A stretch of 6,317 bases of DNA from positions 12,111 to 18,427 of the forward strand of contig DMDA01000071.1 in NCBI GenBank assembly GCA_003451595.1, in the 5' to 3' direction. This DNA comes from Chloroflexota bacterium. Its GTDB lineage: Bacteria > Chloroflexota > Anaerolineae > Caldilineales > Caldilineaceae. The notes beneath the pieces are model-generated. The model searched no databases and had not been told where the DNA came from. It worked only from the letters and a program-made list of their open reading frames with translations. Within the stretch, counting starts at the first letter, position 1, and every line of letters starts with the position of its first letter. Positions 1 through 6,317 of the stretch are shown here, one piece after another. Both the position numbers and the translations under genes were made by a program.

Positions 1-213
1 AATAAAGTTGCCCAGCTCATCCTTGCCGAGCGCGCCCATCGCGATCACGTGAGCGCCGAGTTTAGCGAGATCGATGCTCGTCCCGGCTGCTGTGCCCGCC
101 ACCGTGATGCGGATTTCTTCGAGCAGATCGACATTCTGTCCATCGGGGATACGCGTCACCGGGCGCCCCAAAATATCGACAATGTGAATGCCAAGACTGA
201 CGACAGTTGTCAT
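1..213 (-). CDS. PfkB-family carbohydrate kinase, N-terminal part (truncated by window edge)
   Basis: This is the first 71 codons of a gene that continues past the left edge. The translation begins MTTVVSLGIHIVDILGRPV and has the opening of the PfkB/ribokinase fold: a beta strand, Gly8, and Asp13 at the position that usually contacts the sugar. It then shows the glycine-rich N-terminal signature at residues 39-53, ending in L-A-K-L-G, followed by GALGKDELG. The usual Asn of that signature is Gly44 here, a variant I believe occurs in some family members. The family phosphorylates sugars or nucleosides with ATP in the cytosol, but the substrate cannot be read from this fragment. The ATG overlaps the stop codon of the upstream dhaM fusion gene in an ATGA, with AGGAGAGG seven bases before it, so translation is probably coupled. 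It is the last visible gene of the operon. The family call is firm; the substrate is unknown. Confidence 0.85.
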   Translation of the reverse strand, partial: MTTVVSLGIHIVDILGRPVTRIPDGQNVDLLEEIRITVAGTAAGTSIDLAKLGAHVIAMGALGKDELGNFI

Positions 214-2744
214 GCGTGCGCCTCTCCTGCTTCGAATTCATCAAGATATGCTTCGATCTCCGCCGCCGTGCTCATCTCCAGGGCGACGGCGGCAATTCGC
301 TGTGCTTCCGGGCGGGACAATCGCCGGATGCGCGCCTTCACGGCTGGAATCTCGGCAGCGTTCATACTCAACTCATCGAGTTCCAGTCCCACCAACAGCG
401 GCGTCGCGCGCGGGTTGCCCGCCAGCTCACCGCAGATGCCGACGCGGATGCCGTTGGCGTGACCAGCCTGCACCACCTCGCGAATTGCTCGCAGCAACGC
501 CGGTTGAAAAGCGCTCACCAGCCCGGCTACGGTCGCGTTCCCCCTGTCTGCGGCCATGACATATTGCGTGAGATCATTCGTGCCGATGCTGAAGAAGTCC
601 ACCAGGCGCGCCAGATGATCGGCCAGCAACACGGCGGCTGGCGTCTCGACCATGATGCCGCGCTGGATGTCCTCGTCAAAAGATAGCCCATCTCCCTGCA
701 ACTCGGCGCAGATTTCGTCGATCAGTGCATCGATCAACACCAGTTCATCCCACGTGCTCACCATCGGGAACATGATGCGGATCGGGTGTTCTGCAGCGGC
801 GCGCAGAATGGCGCGCAGTTGGGGACGAAACAAGCCAGGATGATCGAGGCAATAGCGCAGACCGCGTTGGCCCAGAAAGGGATTCGGTTCGTGCGGCTGG
901 CGCAGGTAGGGCAGCGTTTTGTCGCCGCCAATGTCCAGTGTGCGGATGATCAGTGGCCTTCCCTGCAGCCGGCGCGCAGCATCCAGATACGCGGCAAGTT
1001 GCTCCTCCTCGGTGGGGGGAGCTTCGCGGTCGAGGTAAAGAAACTCGGTGCGAAAGAGACCTACGCCTTCCGCACCGTTTGCCAACGCCAGATCGACATC
1101 GCCAGGTAAGTTAATGTTGGCGACTACTTCGATGCTGCCGCCATCGCGCAACATAGCGGGCGCCTGAGCATCCTTCTGGGCGGCCATGCGTTGCGCCTGC
1201 CAGCGTGCGCGTTGTTCGGCAAGCTGCGCCAGCAAGTCGGCGTCGGGCGCCAGCCAGAGCAACCCCGCGCTGCCGTCCAACGCCAGCATCTGGCCGTCGG
1301 CAATCGTGGCAAGGGTGGCAGCGCCGATGCCGGTGACGGCAGGAATCCCCAGTGCACGCGCCAGGATAGCGCTGTGTCCGGTGGCGCCGCCCTCCGCCGT
1401 GACAATGCCAAGCACTTGATCCAGCGGCAGGCGCGCCACGTCAGAGGGCTTCAGCTCACTTGCCACCAGGATTGCGGGCGCGGGTGGCGCAAAGACAGTG
1501 GCTTCGGTGGGGGCGCCTGCCAGATACCGCAGCACGCGCTGCCCGGCGTCGAGCACATCGTCGGCGCGACGCGCTAGATAGGCCTCTTCCAGTGCGCGGT
1601 AGCGGCTGACGACGCCTTGTAGCGCCTGCTGCCAGGCGCTGGCCGCGTCGATGTGACGCAGCTCAATGGACTGCTGCGCCGCCTCCAACAACTCACTGTC
1701 AGTGATCATCAAAATCTGTGCTTCGAAGATGCCAGCTTCGGCTGGCCCGGCGCGGCGGCTCAGTTCGCTGCGCAGATCGCGGAGCTGCTCGACGACCGCA
1801 GCGATAGCTTCGTTCAATCGTTGTCGTTCGGCGGTTGGGTCATCGATTGTGCGCTCTTCTATTTCAGGTGCGACATTGCGCAGCCGGAACGCCGGCCCAA
1901 ACGCAACGCCCGCCGACGCCGCAATGCCTGGCACAGAATCAGCATCATCTGTAGTGACAGCTGCGGCGATGATCTCGGTCGGCTCGGTCACGTCGATGGG
2001 ATCGCCAAAATTGTCCAGCGCCAGCGCCTCAATTGCCGTGAGCGCAGCAAGGGCTTCGGCGCCCTGGGCGCGCACAATCACAACATCCTTCTGCCGCGCG
2101 CCGAGCGTCACGAGCTGATTCAAGCTGGTGGCGGCGACAGTGCGACCCGCATGAGTTAACGTGACCTGTGCGTCGTATTGCGCTAATAGCGTCACCAGGC
2201 GCGCCGCAGGACGCGCGTGCAACCCCAATCGGTTAGGAATGACTATCGCCAGCTCGGTGCTCGCTTCGCCACCTGTGGCGACAGCCGACTCGTTGCTTGC
2301 GTCGGGGGGTGGCGTCAGGTGTTGCCAGGTCGCCAACTGTTCCGTCTTGGCAGCAAGCGCCCCGCGTGCATCGGCGAAAACCTGCGCCAGCGTGCCGCCG
2401 ATCCTGGCGCGCACGGCAGCCGCCAACGTACCCTCCACCAGCGGCGCCTCGCAGAGATGGACGCGCGCCCGCTGCTCTTCAGGTAGAAAATCGAGGGCGG
2501 CTTCGGCGCTCATGATGGCGCTGCCGAGGTCCATCATCACCAGGACGCTGTCAACATCTGCGCGCGCCAGCAAAGTTGTGATGGCGGCGGCGACTTTGGC
2601 AGGGTCGGTGCCAATTGGGGCATCGGGGATGTCGACACCGCCCGCCAGCGCCAGCGGTGCGCCCCCTTGCACCATCTGCTCCACCAATTCCAGCAGACCC
2701 TCGGCTAACCTGGCGCTATGCGAAACTATGACAATTCCAACCAT
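210..2744 (-). CDS. dhaM: DhaM-HPr-Enzyme I fusion: PEP-dependent phosphoryl donor of dihydroxyacetone kinase
   Basis: This 844-residue cytosolic protein should carry phosphate from PEP to the ADP held by DhaL. Residues 1-135 are a DhaM EIIA domain with active His9 (IVIVSHS) and the family block PIGTDPAK. A Pro/Ala/Ser-rich linker follows. Residues 163-249 are HPr, with His176 in GLHARPA and Ser207 at the Ser46 position. Residues 273-844 are Enzyme I, with His457 in GGATGHSAI, Arg565, Arg601 in RTLDIGGDK, Glu700, Asn723-Asp724 in the IGTNDLTQY signature, Arg734 and Cys771 in GICGELAG. These match the known catalytic residues of E. coli Enzyme I at a nearly constant offset. E. coli DhaM (about 470 residues) has only the N-terminal Enzyme I part, so the complete PEP-binding half is the unusual feature. 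The reading frame is uninterrupted. The start is six bases after the dhaL stop, behind AGGAG. The Enzyme I motifs alone could lead to a plain ptsI label. Confidence 0.95.
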   Translation of the reverse strand: MVGIVIVSHSARLAEGLLELVEQMVQGGAPLALAGGVDIPDAPIGTDPAKVAAAITTLLARADVDSVLVMMDLGSAIMSAEAALDFLPEEQRARVHLCEAPLVEGTLAAAVRARIGGTLAQVFADARGALAAKTEQLATWQHLTPPPDASNESAVATGGEASTELAIVIPNRLGLHARPAARLVTLLAQYDAQVTLTHAGRTVAATSLNQLVTLGARQKDVVIVRAQGAEALAALTAIEALALDNFGDPIDVTEPTEIIAAAVTTDDADSVPGIAASAGVAFGPAFRLRNVAPEIEERTIDDPTAERQRLNEAIAAVVEQLRDLRSELSRRAGPAEAGIFEAQILMITDSELLEAAQQSIELRHIDAASAWQQALQGVVSRYRALEEAYLARRADDVLDAGQRVLRYLAGAPTEATVFAPPAPAILVASELKPSDVARLPLDQVLGIVTAEGGATGHSAILARALGIPAVTGIGAATLATIADGQMLALDGSAGLLWLAPDADLLAQLAEQRARWQAQRMAAQKDAQAPAMLRDGGSIEVVANINLPGDVDLALANGAEGVGLFRTEFLYLDREAPPTEEEQLAAYLDAARRLQGRPLIIRTLDIGGDKTLPYLRQPHEPNPFLGQRGLRYCLDHPGLFRPQLRAILRAAAEHPIRIMFPMVSTWDELVLIDALIDEICAELQGDGLSFDEDIQRGIMVETPAAVLLADHLARLVDFFSIGTNDLTQYVMAADRGNATVAGLVSAFQPALLRAIREVVQAGHANGIRVGICGELAGNPRATPLLVGLELDELSMNAAEIPAVKARIRRLSRPEAQRIAAVALEMSTAAEIEAYLDEFEAGEAHA
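221..228 (-). promoter_or_regulatory. Ribosome binding site of the PfkB-type kinase gene
   Basis: AGGAGAGG lies inside the end of the dhaM fusion gene, seven bases before the ATG at 213. It fixes the kinase start at the ATGA overlap. Confidence 0.7.
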
Positions 2745-2747
2745 GGT

Positions 2748-2752
2748 CTCCT
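2748..2752 (-). promoter_or_regulatory. Ribosome binding site of the dhaM fusion gene, overlapping the dhaL stop
   Basis: AGGAG shares bases with the TAG stop of dhaL and stands only three bases before the dhaM ATG at 2744. The spacing is short, and the arrangement suggests coupled translation of the two genes. Confidence 0.6.
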
Positions 2753-3395
2753 ACATTTCGTCCGACGCCGTTGCCAGCGTTTCAGCCAGCGCGCGCAAAA
2801 TCAGATAGGTGGAGGTGGCGCCAGGGTCCTGGTGACCGATGCTGCGTTCGCCCAGATAGCTGGCACGCCCCTTGCGCGCCTGCAGCGGGATCGTGGCGCG
2901 CATCCCTTCCTCGGCGGCGGCGACGCATGCATCGAGGGCCGCGGCAGGCGGCTGGCCAGCTTCCAGGCTGGCGCGCAGGGCGGCAAGCGCCGGCGTCCAT
3001 GCATCGATCATCGTCTTGTCGCCAGGTTCGGCGCGCCCACGCTGGATGATGCCATCGCGACCCGCTTCGAGCACGGCGAGCAGCTCGGCGTCGGTCAACG
3101 CGTGACGGTCGCCAGCCACGCCCGCCGCTTTGAGAAAGAAGTTGCCGTACAACATGCCGCTGGCGCCGCCCACAGTGGACATCAACGTCATACCGGCTGT
3201 CTTGAAGAGCGCGCCAAGCGACTGCCCCGGCTGCGCCGCCAACTTCTGCACGACCGCGCCAAAGCCACGCGCAATGTTGACGCCATGATCGGCGTCGCCG
3301 ATTGCGGCGTCCAGGTCGGTGAGGTAACTCTTGTTTTCATCCAGCACGGCGGCGGTGCGTTGCAACCATGCTTCAACTATCGTTGCTGTGATCAT
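2751..3395 (-). CDS. dhaL: Dihydroxyacetone kinase subunit DhaL (ADP-binding)
   Basis: DhaL holds a nucleotide as a cofactor: phospho-DhaM rephosphorylates the bound ADP, and the resulting ATP phosphorylates the substrate held by DhaK. From the chosen start the protein is 214 residues, close to the roughly 210 of the family. The Mg-ADP-binding aspartates are Asp29, Asp34 and Asp36 in LDAAIGDADHG, one position off E. coli Asp30/35/37. The nucleotide-binding loop GGASGMLYG (76-84) and the late blocks GRAEPGDKTMIDAW (120-133) and RKGRASYLGERSIGHQDPGA (174-193) are intact. An upstream in-frame ATG at 3425 would add ten residues (MICHGKLTKS). I prefer 3395 because family N termini begin near the ITATIVEAWL segment. 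Neither start has a strong ribosome binding site: GGGAAG is twelve bases from the chosen ATG. It is separated from dhaK by an unusually long gap and followed by dhaM after six bases. Confidence 0.95.
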   Translation of the reverse strand: MITATIVEAWLQRTAAVLDENKSYLTDLDAAIGDADHGVNIARGFGAVVQKLAAQPGQSLGALFKTAGMTLMSTVGGASGMLYGNFFLKAAGVAGDRHALTDAELLAVLEAGRDGIIQRGRAEPGDKTMIDAWTPALAALRASLEAGQPPAAALDACVAAAEEGMRATIPLQARKGRASYLGERSIGHQDPGATSTYLILRALAETLATASDEM

Positions 3396-3522
3396 GCTTT
3401 TTGTCAACTTCCCGTGACAGATCATCTTTCAGGATTTGAGAAAGAGGAATGCATCATAGCTCATGCCAGCTGTGTAGACTTGAATCCGTTGAATAGCTTC
3501 CTGAATGACGCGTCTCCACTCT
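3396..3522 (-). other. Intergenic gap between dhaK and dhaL, possible weak internal promoter
   Basis: This 127-base gap is the only real break in an otherwise tightly packed operon, and it looks more AT-rich than the flanking genes. A TATGAT hexamer at 3453-3458 (minus strand) resembles a -10 box and would give a leader of about 50 bases before dhaL. The hexamer 17 bases upstream, AAGTCT, is a poor -35 match, so promoter activity is only a possibility. I see no strong hairpin followed by a T-run that would act as a terminator, and no coding sequence. The part from 3396 to 3425 would be coding if dhaL starts at the upstream ATG. Confidence 0.35.
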
Positions 3523-4596
3523 CTACACGCCCCAGCGCAGCGCGGGTGTGTGCACGGGTGCATCCCACAGGCGCAGCATCTCGTCATCGGCGCGCGTCAG
3601 CGTGATCGAGCAGCCCTGCATCTCCAGCGAGGTGATGTAGGCGCCAATCAGCCTGCGCGCAATCGTGATGTTGCGCGCTTCACAGATGTGCGCTAGTTTA
3701 CGATAGACGGTGTACAACTCGGAAGCCGGCGTGCCGCCCATGCTGTTGACCAGTGCGATCACACGGTCGCCGGGCTGAAAGGGCGCGCTGGTCAAGGTCT
3801 GCTCGACCCAATCGCCAGCGTCGGGGTCAAAGCTGCGCACTGTGCGCGTGTAGGCGCCATCGTCGAGAATCTCTTCGGCAAGCAGCGTGGTGATGGCGTC
3901 GGCGTCGGTGATCGGCATGCGGCGCTGGCCTGGCTCGCCGTGAATGCCGATGCCGATCTCGATCTCGTCGTCGCCCAGCTCGAACGTTGGTTTGCCGGCG
4001 GCGGGCGTCGTGCACGAGGTGAGCGCCATGCCCATCGAACGCGAGCTGATGCTGACGCGCTGCGCCAGTTCCGCCACCTGCGCCAGGTCATAGCCCGCCT
4101 CGGCGGCCGCGCCGGCGATCTTCTCCACGATGACCGTGCCGCCCACGCCGCGACGACCGGCGGTGTAGAGGCTGTCCTTGACGGCTACGTCGTCGTCCAC
4201 CAGGACGGTGCGCACCGGCACACCGTCACCGTGCAGCAGCTCCGCCGCCGTCTCGAAGCTGAGCACATCGCCCGTGTAGTTCTTGACGATCAGCAGCACG
4301 CCGGCGCCGCTGTTCACCGCCAAGCCGCAGGCGTACATTTGATCGGGCGTGGGCGAGGTGAAGATTTCGCCCGGACACGCGCCGGCAAGCATCCCCATGC
4401 CGACAAAGCCACCGTGGAGCGGCTCATGCCCGCTGCCGCCGCCGGAGACCAGGGCGACTTTGTCGGCAACCGGCGCGTCGGCGCGCACGATGAATTTCGG
4501 CTCCAGATTCACGCGCAACAGGTCGGCGTGGGCAAGCGCCATGCCTTCCATTTGCTCGGTGATGACGGCGTCGATGGCGTTGATCAGTTTCTTCAT
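3523..4596 (-). CDS. dhaK: Dihydroxyacetone kinase subunit DhaK (substrate-binding)
   Basis: DhaK binds dihydroxyacetone covalently as a hemiaminal on a histidine and receives phosphate from the ATP held by DhaL, giving dihydroxyacetone phosphate for glycolysis. The protein is 357 residues against 356 in E. coli, and collinear with it. From the chosen Met, His57 lies in the SGGGSGHEP loop, Asp110 in KNYTGD, and the covalent-binding His219 in GIGIHGEPG. These are each one position off E. coli His56, Asp109 and His218, so the active site is complete. Other family blocks are ACPGEIFTSPTPDQ, DDDVAVKDSLYTAGRRGVGG and the C-terminal WDAPVHTPALRWG. An earlier TTG at 4611 would add five residues, but ATG 4596 has GGAG six bases before it and matches the E. 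coli start MKKLIN. It lies 11 bases after the second ABC ATPase gene. Erythrulose is a possible alternative substrate. Confidence 0.97.
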   Translation of the reverse strand: MKKLINAIDAVITEQMEGMALAHADLLRVNLEPKFIVRADAPVADKVALVSGGGSGHEPLHGGFVGMGMLAGACPGEIFTSPTPDQMYACGLAVNSGAGVLLIVKNYTGDVLSFETAAELLHGDGVPVRTVLVDDDVAVKDSLYTAGRRGVGGTVIVEKIAGAAAEAGYDLAQVAELAQRVSISSRSMGMALTSCTTPAAGKPTFELGDDEIEIGIGIHGEPGQRRMPITDADAITTLLAEEILDDGAYTRTVRSFDPDAGDWVEQTLTSAPFQPGDRVIALVNSMGGTPASELYTVYRKLAHICEARNITIARRLIGAYITSLEMQGCSITLTRADDEMLRLWDAPVHTPALRWGV

Positions 4597-4602
4597 GGCA
4601 GG

Positions 4603-4606
4603 CTCC
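4603..4606 (-). promoter_or_regulatory. Ribosome binding site of dhaK
   Basis: GGAG sits six bases before the ATG at 4596, just after the stop of the upstream ABC ATPase gene. It favours this ATG over the in-frame TTG at 4611, which would leave the GGAG inside the coding sequence. Confidence 0.65.
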
Positions 4607-4607
4607 G

Positions 4608-5747
<1,140 letters not shown>

Positions 5748-5750
5748 AGC

Positions 5751-6317
5751 TCACTCCGCTCCTTTGCACACGCCGATGCGACGGCCCCCTTGAAAGACGA
5801 TCATGTTGTGCGGCTGGACGCTGATCTCCACTGTCTGGTCGATCTCCACGTGCTGTTGCGTCTGGTCGTCACTGCGCACCACGGTTGTCAAGACAAGACC
5901 GTTCGCATCCAGGTAGACGATTTCTTCGCCGCCCAGGTCTTCGCGCAGTAAGACTTTGGCGTTGTGGGTCAGCCAGCCAGCGCCGCGCGGCTGACCAATG
6001 CGAATGTGCTCCGGACGGATGCCGATCTGCACCTCGCCGCCGGGCTGACCCGGTTGCTCGCGCATAAAGCCTGTGCGGAACGCTGACGTCTCAATGATCT
6101 GGACGCCGCTCTGCTGGCGTAGAAGGCCACCGACCAGATTCGCCTGCGGAAAGGCGACGTGGTGCATGGTCTGGGTGCGCTGCGGATTGGCGTAGAGCGT
6201 CTCCGGCGCGCCGCTTTCAATGATTTCACCCCCATCCAGCACCGCGATCTGACTCGCCAGCATCAGCGACTCCACGGCGTCGGAGGTGGTATAGATGAAG
6301 GTCACTTTGAGCATCTC
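5751..6317 (-). CDS. ABC importer ATP-binding protein, GlpS-like, C-terminal part (truncated by window edge), H-loop His missing
   Basis: The visible 188 codons are open to the right edge, so the start, Walker A, signature and Walker B lie outside. The fragment begins at the H-loop strand, VTFIYTTSDAVESLMLASQI. The usual V-T-H-D-Q is T-T-S-D-A here, so the switch histidine is replaced by serine (codon 6282-6284). It continues with AVLDGGEIIESGAPETLYANP, the normal end of a MalK-type nucleotide-binding domain. A TOBE-type C-terminal region follows, with IGIRPEHIRIG and a final VEISVQPHNMIVFQGGRRIG. GlpS-type ATPases of glycerol importers, as I recall them, also lack this histidine in a T-T-E-P context, which supports a GlpS/GlpT-like pair with the next gene. 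The stop lies three bases before that gene. The Met at 6314 is internal, not a start. Permeases and binding protein would be expected nearby but are not in view. Confidence 0.88.
   Translation of the reverse strand, partial: EMLKVTFIYTTSDAVESLMLASQIAVLDGGEIIESGAPETLYANPQRTQTMHHVAFPQANLVGGLLRQQSGVQIIETSAFRTGFMREQPGQPGGEVQIGIRPEHIRIGQPRGAGWLTHNAKVLLREDLGGEEIVYLDANGLVLTTVVRSDDQTQQHVEIDQTVEISVQPHNMIVFQGGRRIGVCKGAE
5754..5765 (-). promoter_or_regulatory. Ribosome binding site deciding a GTG start
   Basis: AAAGGAGCGGAG holds two GGAG cores inside the last codons of the upstream ATPase gene. The nearer one is six bases from the GTG at 5747. This supports the GTG as the true start of the second ABC ATPase and suggests coupled translation. 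Confidence 0.65.

Noticed and set aside
210..2744. Possibility that the fusion is a PEP synthase or pyruvate phosphate dikinase
   Set aside because: The PEP-binding domain shares ancestry with these enzymes, but the DhaM and HPr domains and the Enzyme I signature IGTNDLTQY identify Enzyme I. No ATP-grasp nucleotide-binding domain is present.
3402..3407. TTGACA on the minus strand, a perfect -35 hexamer
   Set aside because: It is seven bases before the preferred dhaL ATG, so transcription would start inside the gene, and the hexamer 17 bases downstream (AACGAT) is a poor -10 box.
3481..3506. Three TGAAT copies on the plus strand in the dhaK-dhaL gap
   Set aside because: The copies are only five bases long with uneven spacing (9 and 12), which can occur by chance. 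No matching regulator is in view.
2718..3605. A 295-codon open frame on the plus strand
   Set aside because: It lies antisense to dhaL and the start of dhaM, whose products match known families along their whole length. Its translation shows no recognisable domain, and long antisense frames are common in GC-rich DNA.
6312..6314. ATG as a possible start of the first ABC ATPase
   Set aside because: The frame is open to the window edge and the Met is just before the H-loop region, so most of the nucleotide-binding domain must lie outside the window.

Overview
The window is a gene-dense stretch of a GC-rich bacterial chromosome. Every supported gene lies on the minus strand, so transcription runs from high to low coordinates. 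The source is probably a non-enteric bacterium. A Chloroflexota-like genome is my best guess from gene content and codon style, but this is low-confidence inference because no marker gene is present.

In order of transcription the window holds: (1) the C-terminal part of a MalK/UgpC-type ABC transporter ATPase, running off the right edge (5751-6317); (2) a second, complete ABC ATPase of the same broad family (4608-5747); (3) dhaK, the substrate-binding subunit of PTS-type dihydroxyacetone kinase (3523-4596); (4) a 127-base gap; (5) dhaL, the ADP-binding subunit (2751-3395); (6) a large dhaM gene fusing the DhaM EIIA domain, HPr and a full-length Enzyme I (210-2744); (7) the first 71 codons of a PfkB-family carbohydrate kinase, running off the left edge (1-213). 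Apart from the dhaK-dhaL gap, neighbouring genes are 3 to 11 bases apart or overlap by 4, as expected for one operon.

The genes suggest a compact uptake-and-phosphorylation pathway. A two-ATPase ABC importer, resembling the glycerol importer type GlpS/GlpT, would bring in a polyol or ketose. DhaK and DhaL would phosphorylate dihydroxyacetone or a close relative such as erythrulose. The phosphate would come from PEP through one multidomain protein carrying every phosphotransfer step. The PfkB kinase would act on a further sugar.

Two points deserve a second look. First, the DhaM protein keeps the whole PEP-binding half of Enzyme I with its catalytic residues, whereas the E. coli DhaM has only an Enzyme I fragment, so this kinase may need no general PTS. 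Second, the two ABC ATPases carry complementary defects: the first lacks the H-loop histidine and the second has a degraded signature motif. In the usual head-to-tail dimer both defects would fall in the same nucleotide site, as in asymmetric ABC transporters. No RNA genes, mobile elements, CRISPR arrays or convincing terminators were seen.
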